28,032 bases of DNA, from positions 1 through 28,032 of the forward strand of contig DOIX01000028.1 of NCBI GenBank assembly GCA_003511885.1. Direction: 5' to 3'. Under the pieces are notes generated by a model. That model saw only the letters and a list, made by a program, of their open reading frames with translations, was not told where the DNA came from and ran no database searches. The stretch comes from Cyanobacteria bacterium UBA11153 (GTDB lineage: Bacteria > Cyanobacteriota > Cyanobacteriia > Cyanobacteriales > Coleofasciculaceae). Positions 16,811 to 25,779 of this stretch are shown here, in pieces. The first letter of the stretch is position 1, and each line of letters starts with the position of its first letter. A program made the position numbers and the translations under genes.

Positions 16811-18253
16811 TCAAAGCTGACCAAATCCCTTCTTTTTCTTATCCTTTTTCTTTTTCTTGGGTTGCCCGCCGCCGCGCCAACCAGGTTGGGAACGACCACC
16901 GCCACCCATACCCATACCACCAAACATATCGCCCATACCGGGCATTCCGGCTAGTTTACCTTGACCCATTTGCTGCATGAGCGATCGCATTTTGGTAAAT
17001 TCACTCACTAAACTCCCAACATCTCGCTCTGTATAACCTGAACCTCCTGCTATTCTACGACGGCGACTGGGTGAACTTGCTAACAAATCGGGGTTTTTCC
17101 GTTCTTCCATCGTCATGGAGTTAATCATGGCTTCGGTTTGTTTGAGTTTGGTTTCTCCTTTTTGTAACTGATCGCTACTGAGTTTTGCCATACCGGGAAC
17201 CATTTTCAGCAATCCACCCAGGGATCCCATGTTTTTGAGCAATCGCATTTGCTTCAAAAAGTCATTAAAGTCGAATGTGGCTGCCAGCATTTTTTCCTGC
17301 ATTTTGGCAGCATCGGCGATGTCAATTTCTTCTTGGGCTTTTTCTACCAAGGTGAGGACATCGCCCATTCCCAGAATTCGGGATGCCATCCTGTCGGGAT
17401 AAAATGGTTGGAGTGCTTCTACTTTTTCGCCAACCCCGACAAATTTAATCGGTTGACCGGAAATTCTCCTGACTGAAAGGGCTGCACCTCCTCTGGTATC
17501 GCCATCTAATTTGGTGAGAATTGCTCCGGTAATGCCAATTTGTTCGTGGAAGGTGCGGGTCAAGTTTGCTGCTTCTTGACCTGTCATTGAGTCTACTACT
17601 AGTAGTGTCTCATCAGGTTGTACGATATTTTTTATTTGAGCAAGTTCGGTCATCATTGCTTCGTCAATGAATAGCCTGCCTGCGGTATCTATGATTACGG
17701 TATCTACACCCAATTCTTTGGCTTTGGCTACACCTTGACGGGCAATTTCGACTGGGTTATTATCTGTCCCTAGTTCAAATACAGGAACTTCTATTTGTTG
17801 TCCTAGCGTGACCAACTGGTCAATTGCCGCAGGTCGATACACGTCGGTAGCAACCATGAGACAAGTGCGCTCTTCTTTGCGGAGGTGAAGGGCTAGCTTG
17901 GCTGTGGCTGTGGTTTTCCCTGTTCCCTGTAACCCTGCCATCAGGACGATGGTTGGTGCTGTTTGGGCTTGGGCGAGAGGGACATTTGTTTCCCCCATTA
18001 CTTCCACTAGCTCATCGTAAACAATTTTGATAAATTGTTGGTCTGGACGGACACCTGATACTACTTCTGCTCCCTGGGCTTTGGTTTCAACTTCTGAAAT
18101 GAAGTCTTTGACTACTTGTAGGTTAACGTCGGCAGATAACAAAGCTCGACGCACTTCTTGTAATGCGTCTTGAATATTGGTTTTGGATATTTTATCCTGG
18201 CCTTTGAGTTTTTTCCAGGCTTCTTCTAGCCTTTCCGCTAAAGCATCAAACAT
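16811..18253 (-). CDS. ffh: Signal recognition particle GTPase Ffh
   Basis: This 480-residue protein binds signal sequences on ribosomes and, with SRP RNA and FtsY, delivers membrane proteins to the translocon. The N domain (about 1-95) is helical. The G domain shows GLQGTGKTT (107-115), ATDVYRPAAIDQL, DTAGRL (189-194) and TKLDGDTRGG (247-256). The M domain (about 310-430) is methionine-rich, with the RNA-binding segment SPSRRRRIAGGSG. The C-terminus is a Met/Gly-rich tract and then a lysine-rich end (PKKKKKDKKKKGFGQL). The ATG at 18253 gives the standard MFDALAERLE start, although no strong Shine-Dalgarno is visible; a heptamer array lies directly upstream. The rpsP gene often found near cyanobacterial ffh is not seen here. 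Confidence 0.97.
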   Translation of the reverse strand: MFDALAERLEEAWKKLKGQDKISKTNIQDALQEVRRALLSADVNLQVVKDFISEVETKAQGAEVVSGVRPDQQFIKIVYDELVEVMGETNVPLAQAQTAPTIVLMAGLQGTGKTTATAKLALHLRKEERTCLMVATDVYRPAAIDQLVTLGQQIEVPVFELGTDNNPVEIARQGVAKAKELGVDTVIIDTAGRLFIDEAMMTELAQIKNIVQPDETLLVVDSMTGQEAANLTRTFHEQIGITGAILTKLDGDTRGGAALSVRRISGQPIKFVGVGEKVEALQPFYPDRMASRILGMGDVLTLVEKAQEEIDIADAAKMQEKMLAATFDFNDFLKQMRLLKNMGSLGGLLKMVPGMAKLSSDQLQKGETKLKQTEAMINSMTMEERKNPDLLASSPSRRRRIAGGSGYTERDVGSLVSEFTKMRSLMQQMGQGKLAGMPGMGDMFGGMGMGGGGRSQPGWRGGGQPKKKKKDKKKKGFGQL

Positions 18254-18256
18254 AAT

Positions 18257-18298
18257 TAGTTCTTAGTTGTTAGTTGTTAGTTATTGGTTGTGACTTGT
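18257..18298. repeat. TAGTTGT-type heptamer array (STRR) upstream of ffh
   Basis: Six heptamers follow one another: TAGTTCT, TAGTTGT twice, TAGTTAT, TGGTTGT, GACTTGT. The array begins four bases from the ffh start codon on the minus strand, so it forms the immediate leader of ffh. Confidence 0.75.
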
Positions 18299-18481
18299 TA
18301 TAGTTTCCATCCTCATCCCTCCCGATTGTTTCTCCTGGAAGAGGGCTAATTTTTCTTCTCTACCTCATACCTCCTCTAAATCGCACCTTATTCCCGAGTG
18401 AGTTTAGTTCATCTTACCAAAAAAAGCAGTTTGCGATCGCAACTACAAGAGAGCTAACTCTCCTCCCAACTCCCCATTCTC

Positions 18482-20479
18482 TCAATTTTGATCGTCTGCT
18501 AGAGTAATGAGGGCATCGCTGAAAGTCAGATTTAGTCGTTTATTCATTCTCGGTACTAAGTCAATGCCAAAGTTTTTATCTTTATCTGTAGCTTGAGCGC
18601 TAATTCTGACACCAATACAAACTTCATTACGGTGTTGCGCCGCTAGTACGCAGTCAGCAAAGGTTAACTTGCCAATTTTTTCAATTGGAAAATAAAGTGA
18701 TATAGGCTTAATATATAATTCACTTCCTTCTGCTGAAAATAACTCCCGATAGATTGACATCACATCTGGTTCCTGAGAAACCTGGGCGAGAATTTTGGAA
18801 ACGAATTGATTAGTTAATACAAAGTCTTTTACTCCCGCCTTAATTACTAAATCTGTTTCTTGCGAATCAATAATTTCCGCAATTAAATCAGTGGTAACTT
18901 TCATTCCTGTTTTGTCCGAATATTCTCGGAATAGTTGGCGCATTTCCAACAAGATAGTCAGGGTTTTTGCGTCAATTTCTTCCGCATTTTCTCCGGTTCC
19001 AGCTAAGATAGAAATGCTGTCATATTCATGGGGATTGAGACTTTTAAGTTGACTAATTGAATTGACATCTATTTCCTTCACATCCATCTTGATATGGGGA
19101 TGGGCTTTGACAATCTTATCAAATTGACTTTGAACTTCTTCCCCTAACTCATTTACTGCCAAATCTACTTGGGAACCTTCTGCCAGATATCCTACATATT
19201 CTTTCAGAGCAATTGGGGCTTTGTTATTCCATCCCAATACCAAATACTTTTCAATTTTTGGTTCAAGGGTTGGCAAATAGTCAAGATACCCAACATTTTG
19301 GGCTTCTATCAGAGAATTAGGGTTAAAATTGATTGTGGAATCATCTTCTGCAAGGACAATCGCCTCATCAAGATCCGTAAGTTGGTAATCTTTATTGGGT
19401 TTTAGAGTCAGAGTACCATCTCCATGACGCACTCCCAGTGCCATACCATTGGAGAAATGAAATGGCAATTGAGAAAAGGTGACACCATGCCAACCAGAAT
19501 CAGGGCGATAAAAATAGAATTCATTACCTTCAAAACCAACTAAGTTTAAATAGACAGTAGCTAATCCAGCACTTCGGGAGGTTTGGACTAAGATTCTACC
19601 GAGAATATCGGCCTCATTGAGGGTGGTGACTGCACCTGGAACAATATTTTCCGCTAGCCGTCGATATTGTTGGGAGTGCAATTCTCCCACTATCTTAGGC
19701 AAATTTTCCTCACCATTAGCAGCCACAATAGCTAATATAGCTTTAACCACCCGTGCATCGGCCAAGCTTTTAACTGCTTCTGGATCTGAACCTTTAGCTT
19801 CATTTAAAACTATGGCTGATTTGGCGACATTCACTCCAACTTTCTTCAAATCGTTTAAACTGGTGATGGAGCCATTGCGAGTTACCACTCTCGTCGTTTT
19901 TAGTTCCCCCAGATTATTACGGAGAAAATCATCCATCTCTTCTTTGCTTTCTTGAGAAAGGATTACGACAACCGCATCTGACTCAGATTCATTAGCAACT
20001 ACCAATTCTTGAATAATATCTATAATTCTGTCACTGAATCCTAGGATTAAAGTATGATTTTCTTCAACCACCAAGCTTTTTCCCTTCCGGAGAGCCAATA
20101 GTTTTGATTCAAATTCCTGAGTAATGAAAGCAACTAGACTAGAAAACAATACCAATCCCACAAAAATAGTAACTATCCCCACAAACTTAGCCGAAAAATT
20201 AGCCTCATCCCCCGTATCTCTTAGCCCAATTAACTCAACAAATATTTCCCAGAGTAACTCAGAGGAATCGTTAACATAATCATTAGGAAATATTTTTTCC
20301 GCAGTAGCACGGAGAAGTGTCATTAACACAAAGGCAGTGAAAAAGGCTGATACTAGAGACAGAAAGACCGACACCCCCCCTTTCGACATAAAATTATCGA
20401 AGTTATACTGGAAACGCCTTTGCCAGGGGATTTGATTTTGAGAGGAGATGGTTTTGTGATTTTTCAAAGTTACTACCAA
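18482..20479 (-). CDS. CASTOR/POLLUX-type ion channel homolog with RCK-like domains
   Basis: This 665-residue membrane protein resembles the CASTOR/POLLUX (DMI1) channels, which in plants carry cations across the nuclear envelope; bacterial homologs are poorly studied. It has the conserved lead-in WQRRFQYNFDNFMSKGG (19-35), one helix at about 36-56, a possible pore segment with WEIFVELIGLRDTGDEAN (77-94) and a second helix at about 98-120. A first nucleotide-binding-like unit follows at 141 (NHTLILGFSDR) and a second at 411 (KYLVLGWNNKAP), as in RCK gating modules. The start is a TTG two codons after an in-frame stop; it is preferred over Met31 because the WQRRFQYNFDN lead-in is a family feature. 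It is transcribed away from the PAS-GAF gene, from a 67-bp shared region. Ion selectivity cannot be read from sequence. Confidence 0.87.
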   Translation of the reverse strand: MVVTLKNHKTISSQNQIPWQRRFQYNFDNFMSKGGVSVFLSLVSAFFTAFVLMTLLRATAEKIFPNDYVNDSSELLWEIFVELIGLRDTGDEANFSAKFVGIVTIFVGLVLFSSLVAFITQEFESKLLALRKGKSLVVEENHTLILGFSDRIIDIIQELVVANESESDAVVVILSQESKEEMDDFLRNNLGELKTTRVVTRNGSITSLNDLKKVGVNVAKSAIVLNEAKGSDPEAVKSLADARVVKAILAIVAANGEENLPKIVGELHSQQYRRLAENIVPGAVTTLNEADILGRILVQTSRSAGLATVYLNLVGFEGNEFYFYRPDSGWHGVTFSQLPFHFSNGMALGVRHGDGTLTLKPNKDYQLTDLDEAIVLAEDDSTINFNPNSLIEAQNVGYLDYLPTLEPKIEKYLVLGWNNKAPIALKEYVGYLAEGSQVDLAVNELGEEVQSQFDKIVKAHPHIKMDVKEIDVNSISQLKSLNPHEYDSISILAGTGENAEEIDAKTLTILLEMRQLFREYSDKTGMKVTTDLIAEIIDSQETDLVIKAGVKDFVLTNQFVSKILAQVSQEPDVMSIYRELFSAEGSELYIKPISLYFPIEKIGKLTFADCVLAAQHRNEVCIGVRISAQATDKDKNFGIDLVPRMNKRLNLTFSDALITLADDQN

Positions 20480-20546
20480 ACGCTACAAGTAAATTAAGTA
20501 CACCAGGTACAGCCAAACCTTATATTATATCCAGCTATAGCCACTC
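20480..20546. promoter_or_regulatory. 67-bp divergent promoter region
   Basis: The start codons of the channel gene (minus) and the PAS-GAF gene (plus) face away from each other with only 67 bp between. TATATTATAT lies about 20 bp ahead of the plus-strand ATG and could supply a -10 box in either direction. No operator palindrome is evident. Shared regulation of the two genes is plausible. Confidence 0.35.
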
Positions 20547-22787
20547 ATGGCAAATTTTCCTATGTCAAGCTCAAATCAGGACAATTCACCCGAAACCCTG
20601 GCTGCCCCCTTAAGCGATTCCCTAGATCGCAATCCAGCAGCTAATCGCGGTAACTTCACCAATCCAACGAAATTGAACGCTACCAACTGGCTAGCTCGTC
20701 TTCAGAATTATAGTAAACTCTTAATGGCTGTTGTTGAAGCCAGTAATTTTACCCTGCAATATGCCAACGACTCCTTTTGTCGGTTAATGGGTATCACTCC
20801 CCCCACCGGAAACTGGCATAGTCAGGGTATCCGTCTGTGGGATTTGTTTGCTGAGTTTGACGCAGTAGCTCAAGAACAATTATATCGCCGTCATTTATTA
20901 CCTCTAGTCTTGCGGGACATATATCAGATAGACTGTTCCCACTGGCGTTTGCTAGATCGACCAACGATTGTTTCCCTTCATTCCCCCAGCCATCCCGAAC
21001 CCCGATCGATTCAGTTTTGGCTCCGTTCCGAACATCTTAAGGTAGAACGAATCGATCCGCAACAGGATGAGTTTGCTGACGAGAAATTATCTGGCTTACC
21101 TCCAGAGGAGGTATTAGCTACAGAAAGTTGGATCGAGCGGTTGCAGTTAGACAATTATCGAGTCAAAGGTCAATTTTTGTGGGAAGGATTGGATGTCACG
21201 GATCAAGAGACAATCCGACGCTTAATCAACTTGCTCATCGAACACGATTCTGTCTTGCGCCCAAAGAAGTTTCGCTTGCTCGATCGCGAAATGCGATCGC
21301 TCTTTCATGCCGATTATCTGCTCCTCTTAAGCGTCAAAGGTCAACAAGCCAAGCTTTTCACCAGCAAAGATAATCGGATTGTCCAGAGCAAAATCTATCC
21401 TCTCGACTCTCTGGAAGGTTCCCATTTTATGGCAGCAGCGCAAGCTAATCGCGTCTGGCTGGTGCCCAACCTCAGAAGCGATTGTCCGACGAAATTAGAA
21501 CAAATGTTATTCGATCGGGGAGTAAGATCTCTATTACTGATTCCTCTGTTTGTTACCTCCTCAGATGGAGATACTTCCCTGGGACAACTAATGGGAATGG
21601 TGGGATTAACCAGCGAGCAACCCAAAAATTTCGATCCTCTTGATGTCAGCCACGCCGTGGCTTTAATTCCGGCTTTGAGTGCGGCTTTGCGTCAGGGTGT
21701 CCAAGGACAATTTAGCCATATCCATCCTGCTGTGGAATGGCGCTTTTTGGAAGAAGCAGAAAGGCGCAGTTGGGGACTACCTCCTCAAGCCATTGTTTTT
21801 ACCAATGTTTACCCGATGTATGGTATCTGTGATATTCGGGGATCTTCGGAACAACGCAATCAAGCAATCCAAGCCGATTTACTGGCTCAGTTTAACTTAG
21901 CTGTGGCTGTCGTAGATACTGTTTGCGAACATCAAGATTTGGCCTTTTTACAGCAATTTCGTCAGGACTTATTAACTTACCAGGAAACTTTGCGCAATGG
22001 GATTATGGTAGATGCGGAAGTGACAGCGGTTCAATATCTCAGAGATAATCTGGAAATTTATTTTGATTATTTTCGCCAATGTGGCGATTCGGCATCCGCC
22101 GCTGTCAAAGCCTACGAAGAAGCTTGTGCTAACGATCATCGCAGCGTTTATGCTGCCCGCAATCGCTACGATCGCATGATTCACGAAATTAACAGTCAAT
22201 TGCGGGAAACTTGGGATACGGCTCAGATGCGGATGCAGCAAATTCTACCCCATTACTGCGATGTGGAACTGACCGATGGTATGGATCACATGATTTATGT
22301 AGGATCTTCGATCAATCAGAAGTTTTCTTTGTTTCATCTCCACGCCTTACGGTACGAGCAGCTACGGGCAATCTGCGAATGCGCCCGCGTCTGTTTCCAA
22401 TTGCGCGATCGCTATGAAAAAATCCTTGAAGTAACTTATCTGATTTTGGTACAAGATACCACTGTTGACATTTTCCACGACGAACAAACTGAAAAACTCT
22501 TCGATTTGCGCGGCAGTACCCGCGATACCCGCTATGAAATTGTCAAAAAACGCATTGATAAGGCGGTGGATGTTAAGGATCAAACTCGGATTACTCAACC
22601 GGGAATGCTGACTTTAGTCTATTCCACTAAGGAAGAGTGGGAAGAATACGAACATTATCTCCGTTATCTAACTCGCGAAGGTTGGGTGGATACCACGATC
22701 CAATTCGGCACGGTTGAACCACTCCAAGGTATCACAGGTCTGAAATTTGCCCGCGTCAAAATACTACCTGAAGAGGTTAGCGATTAG
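20547..22787 (+). CDS. PAS-GAF protein with conserved C-terminal domain of unknown function
   Basis: This 746-residue cytoplasmic protein has a low-complexity N-terminus (1-50), a PAS-like domain (about 52-170: LLMAVVEASNFTLQYANDSF), a linker and a GAF-like domain (about 225-385: LLDREMRSLFHADYLLLLSV, then VRSLLLIPLFV). The remaining ~340 residues form a mostly helical region beginning AIVFTNVYPMYGICDIRGSS (415-434) and ending VEPLQGITGLKFARVKILPEE. No kinase, GGDEF, EAL, cyclase or DNA-binding motif is present, so the output is unknown. I recall the VYP-YG--DIRGSS motif in other bacterial GAF proteins, but know no assigned function. No bilin-binding cysteine context was identified in the GAF. 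An alternative start is Met6. The divergent neighbour is the channel, which suggests that the two may be functionally linked. Confidence 0.88.
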   Translation: MANFPMSSSNQDNSPETLAAPLSDSLDRNPAANRGNFTNPTKLNATNWLARLQNYSKLLMAVVEASNFTLQYANDSFCRLMGITPPTGNWHSQGIRLWDLFAEFDAVAQEQLYRRHLLPLVLRDIYQIDCSHWRLLDRPTIVSLHSPSHPEPRSIQFWLRSEHLKVERIDPQQDEFADEKLSGLPPEEVLATESWIERLQLDNYRVKGQFLWEGLDVTDQETIRRLINLLIEHDSVLRPKKFRLLDREMRSLFHADYLLLLSVKGQQAKLFTSKDNRIVQSKIYPLDSLEGSHFMAAAQANRVWLVPNLRSDCPTKLEQMLFDRGVRSLLLIPLFVTSSDGDTSLGQLMGMVGLTSEQPKNFDPLDVSHAVALIPALSAALRQGVQGQFSHIHPAVEWRFLEEAERRSWGLPPQAIVFTNVYPMYGICDIRGSSEQRNQAIQADLLAQFNLAVAVVDTVCEHQDLAFLQQFRQDLLTYQETLRNGIMVDAEVTAVQYLRDNLEIYFDYFRQCGDSASAAVKAYEEACANDHRSVYAARNRYDRMIHEINSQLRETWDTAQMRMQQILPHYCDVELTDGMDHMIYVGSSINQKFSLFHLHALRYEQLRAICECARVCFQLRDRYEKILEVTYLILVQDTTVDIFHDEQTEKLFDLRGSTRDTRYEIVKKRIDKAVDVKDQTRITQPGMLTLVYSTKEEWEEYEHYLRYLTREGWVDTTIQFGTVEPLQGITGLKFARVKILPEEVSD

Positions 22788-22804
22788 AGGGAAGGGGATG
22801 GGGA

Positions 22805-22831
22805 AGACAAGGGAGACAAGGGAGACAAGGG
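22805..22831. repeat. Three tandem AGACAAGGG units
   Basis: AGACAAGGG is repeated perfectly three times (22805-22813, 22814-22822, 22823-22831) and is followed by more G-rich sequence, just downstream of the PAS-GAF stop codon. This is a simple tandem repeat with no visible function. Confidence 0.85.
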
Positions 22832-22850
22832 GGATAAGGAGGTACTTTTT

Positions 22851-22915
22851 TTTTCTCCCCCTCTCCCCTGCGCCCCTGCTCCCTAATTTCTCAAGGGAGA
22901 ATGAAACAACCCTGC
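22851..22915 (+). mobile_element. MITE-like element, copy D (right half only)
   Basis: The end ATGAAACAACCCTG (22901-22914) differs at one position from the terminal repeat of copies A and B. The preceding CTCCCCT, CCCCTG, AATTTCTC and GGGAGA blocks follow the right half of copy A. The left end is absent. It lies about 65 bp downstream of the PAS-GAF gene. Confidence 0.6.
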
Positions 22916-22969
22916 CGGGGGTAAATTTGACTTTGGCAAGAGGTATACTCTTCCATTTATAGCAACCGC

Positions 22970-23025
22970 CAGGACAGTTAGGACATTCTCAATTCCTCAA
23001 ACCCTTGATTTTACAGTTTTCTTCC
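22970..23025 (+). repeat. 56-bp dispersed repeat, left copy
   Basis: This segment matches 27891-27946 in inverted orientation at 48 of 56 positions by hand alignment, including 19 consecutive identical bases (ATTCTCAATTCCTCAAACC). The two copies bracket the second signalling cassette and the glycosidase gene. Neither copy encodes anything. Confidence 0.75.
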
Positions 23026-23719
23026 TGAGCCAAGAGCCAATAGCCTCTAGTCCCTCGCTATACCTTCTTTCTGTAACGGAAAACTGCGATAGTTTGAGTG
23101 TAATACAATTCTTTTATAACCTTTATCCTGACTTAATTATAACTGCAATACACCTGAAATACAGGTTCAAAATGATGGATTGCGATCGGGTTAGAGCAGG
23201 AGAAGCAATCGCAATTATCCCATCATATTTAGGCCAGATTTTCCCAAATTTTTCACACTCGATCCCAAAAGAAAAATGCCTGAAAGCCTCGGCAAATGGT
23301 GGATTGGGGATATTCAGAGCTGCCATGAGATTATAAATCAAAGATAAATTTTCTTTTTACAAAAAAATAATCCCCCTTGGATCTAACCGTTTAAAATCCT
23401 ATAATCAATAGTGAGAAACGACTGAACTAAATATCTGGTGTATTACTCTTGCTTCCTGGCGAATTTCAGATTAGCTTAATAGTATTCCTTATAAAAAATC
23501 ACCACGGTTTTCAAGGTATCAGCCTACTAGATGTTCTCCTCTGTAGCCTGGTACCAATCAACGCTCCCAAGGAGGGAGCATCCGAGCGTCAGGGACAGGC
23601 ATCAACAAGTCATACTGAGTCGCGCTCTGACAGATTGTTTCCGGAGTAAGGGTGTCTGGAGTCGGGAAAAAATACGATACCCGATACCTGACACCCTACA
23701 CCCAGAAGCTGACCTGAAG

Positions 23720-25771
23720 GTGATATCTTTGAGCGCAAATTTGGATCGATCTTGTACATACCCCAGTCACAAAGCGTCAATTGTGTTTGTTCAAAATTTA
23801 GATAAAATCGCACTTAATTCAACGCTGGCAGACCTTCCTAGCTGCGACTTTAAAGTTAGCTTAATAACTTTGGGAAAAGTTGTAGAGGCAGAATTTCGTC
23901 AGCGTCCCGAACTACCAGGGGTCATGATTACTACTGGTAGAAAACTTCTGGGAACAATCTCCAGGATTCAATTCTTTGAATGGCTAAGTCGTCCTGATGG
24001 CTTGGATACCTTTATGGGACGACCAATTCAATATATGTGGAAGATGATTACTAATCTGGATACCCAGGGACTACCAGAAAGATTATTGGAAAAATATCTA
24101 GTCCTCAGTGCAAATTGTTCCATCGACAAAGCGGTGGAATTTGCCCTGAATAGACCAGCAGCTTTTGCCTACGAGCCAATTGTCACCCTCTGGGAAGACG
24201 GAGAGCCAAGGTTACTTGATGTAAGAGTTTTACTCCTGGCGCAATCCAAGCAATTTGCCCTAGCTAAACATGCTGCTGATGCGGCTAACCGAGCAAAAAG
24301 CGAATTTTTAGCGAATATGAGTCATGAACTCCGGACTCCGCTGAATGCGATCCTCGGCTTTAGTCAACTGATGGAGAGAGATTCTTTACTCTCTGAAGAA
24401 CATCAGGAATATGTGGATATTATTAATCGTTCTGGCGAACATTTGCTAGACTTGATTAACGATATTTTAGAAATGTCCAAAATTGAGGCGGGTAGGGTGA
24501 CATTAAATCCCACTACCTTTAATTTACACCGCTTGTTAAATACCCTGAAAGATATGCTGCAACACCAAGTTTCAGGCAAAGGATTGCAGCTAATTGTGGA
24601 TTGCGCCTCAGATGTTCCCCAATACGTCCAAACTGATGAAAGAAAACTGCGTGAAGTTCTGACAAATCTTCTCAGCAACGCGATCAAATTTACTCAAGCG
24701 GGAAGCATAACACTGCGGGTGAGCTTGGGGGATCGGGAAATGGGGAATGGAGTCAAAGAAAAGGGGTTAGAGGTCATTACAGGCCACCCATATATACCCC
24801 TTAGTTTCGCAATTGAAGACACGGGATTCGGTATTGCAGCAGAAGAGATAAACAAATTATTTACTGCCTTTGGACAAACAGAAACTGGACGAAAATCTCA
24901 GGCAGGTACGGGATTGGGTTTAGCAATTAGCAAAAAATTCGTGCAACTGATGGGGGGCGATATTAAGGTTAACAGTACTATCGGGAAAGGCACAATATTT
25001 AGCTTTAATATTAAAGTCGATCCTCCTGAACCAATTGCACTGGAGACACCTGAAGAAACTCGCAAAATTCTGGCCTTAGCACCAAATCAACCAAAATATC
25101 GCATTTTAGTGGTTGAAGATTGTCAGGAGAATCGTCTTTTGTTAGTTAAGTTACTGACATCAGTGGGTTTCTCTGTACGGGAAGCTAACCATGGTCGAGA
25201 AGCTATTGAAATTGCGGCAATTTATTCTCCTCACCTCATCTTAATGGATATTCAGATGCCTGTAATGAATGGCTATGAAGCTACTCAACGGATTAAGGCT
25301 CATCCCCAAGGTCCAACTACGGCAATTATTGCTCTGACTGCTAGTGCTTTTGAGGAGGAAAGAATGATGATTTTGTCAGCAGGTTGTGATGATTTTATGC
25401 GGAAACCATTCCGGGAGGAAATCCTTTGGCAAAAAATTGCGGGACTGTTAGGGGTGCGCTATCTCTACGATGATTCTCCGATGAAAAATGAAAAACAGCT
25501 ACATCTATCTCATCGGGAAATTCAGGGTAAATTAATTAGTCAGGAAACGCGGGATACGTCTTCTGCTCAATCTCTCAATCTTTACTTATCGAGAATGCCT
25601 AGGGAGTGGGTGGAAAAGCTAAATCTAGCTGCTGTTAAATGTTCCGATTTGGAAATTATTCGATTGTGCGAGCAAATCCCTGCTACTGATTCTCCCCTAG
25701 CAAACACTTTAAGGGATTGGGCAGATAACTTTCTTTTTCAGCAAGTTATGGACTTAATTGAACAGGTATAG
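23720..25771 (+). CDS. Soluble hybrid histidine kinase (CBS-like-HisKA-HATPase-REC-tail)
   Basis: This protein is about 683 residues from the GTG at 23720; an in-frame ATG at 23531 would add 63. I prefer 23720 because the extra stretch lies in a repeat-like inverted sequence and reads as low-quality protein. Numbering below is from 23531. Residues 105-240 form an N-terminal domain (VSLITLGKVVEAEFRQRPEL, ISRIQFFEWLSRP, MGRPIQYMW) resembling a CBS-like domain before bacterial kinases. HisKA has His265 in NMSHELRTPLNAILG. The ATPase has NLLSNAIKFT, EDTGFGI and GTGLGLAIS. The receiver has Asp573 in LMDIQMPVMNG and Lys625 in RKPF. The tail (MPREWVEKL, EQIP) matches that of the kinase at 4068-7301. 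No membrane helix is present. The stop lies 8 bp from the REC-cyclase start, indicating an operon and a likely phosphotransfer pair. Confidence 0.92.
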   Translation: MISLSANLDRSCTYPSHKASIVFVQNLDKIALNSTLADLPSCDFKVSLITLGKVVEAEFRQRPELPGVMITTGRKLLGTISRIQFFEWLSRPDGLDTFMGRPIQYMWKMITNLDTQGLPERLLEKYLVLSANCSIDKAVEFALNRPAAFAYEPIVTLWEDGEPRLLDVRVLLLAQSKQFALAKHAADAANRAKSEFLANMSHELRTPLNAILGFSQLMERDSLLSEEHQEYVDIINRSGEHLLDLINDILEMSKIEAGRVTLNPTTFNLHRLLNTLKDMLQHQVSGKGLQLIVDCASDVPQYVQTDERKLREVLTNLLSNAIKFTQAGSITLRVSLGDREMGNGVKEKGLEVITGHPYIPLSFAIEDTGFGIAAEEINKLFTAFGQTETGRKSQAGTGLGLAISKKFVQLMGGDIKVNSTIGKGTIFSFNIKVDPPEPIALETPEETRKILALAPNQPKYRILVVEDCQENRLLLVKLLTSVGFSVREANHGREAIEIAAIYSPHLILMDIQMPVMNGYEATQRIKAHPQGPTTAIIALTASAFEEERMMILSAGCDDFMRKPFREEILWQKIAGLLGVRYLYDDSPMKNEKQLHLSHREIQGKLISQETRDTSSAQSLNLYLSRMPREWVEKLNLAAVKCSDLEIIRLCEQIPATDSPLANTLRDWADNFLFQQVMDLIEQV

Positions 25772-25779
25772 ATTAAGGT

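Larger units (their letters stand above)
22788..23719. other. Repeat-rich gap before the hybrid kinase
   Basis: No gene is supported. Features in order: a 9-bp tandem repeat (22805-22831), a half MITE-like element (22851-22915), a 56-bp dispersed repeat (22970-23025), AT-rich sequence open in several frames on both strands (23094-23341), and a GGGTGTC...GACACCC inverted repeat near 23651-23697. The last lies within the 5' extension of the following reading frame and argues that this extension is not translated. Confidence 0.6.

Noticed and set aside
16726..16923. 65-codon minus-strand open frame near the end of ffh
   Set aside because: It overlaps the Gly/Met/Lys-rich 3' end of ffh in another frame and is a shadow of that repetitive coding sequence.
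23094..23341. Overlapping open frames on both strands (80 and 72 codons)
   Set aside because: Both strands are open over the same AT-rich stretch and neither product resembles a known domain or has a convincing ribosome binding site.
23531..23719. 63-codon N-terminal extension of the hybrid kinase
   Set aside because: It is in frame and has an ATG, but the DNA includes a GGGTGTC...GACACCC inverted repeat typical of gaps here, and the translated sequence (for example TLPRREHPSVRDRHQQV) has no domain character. The GTG at 23720 is preferred.
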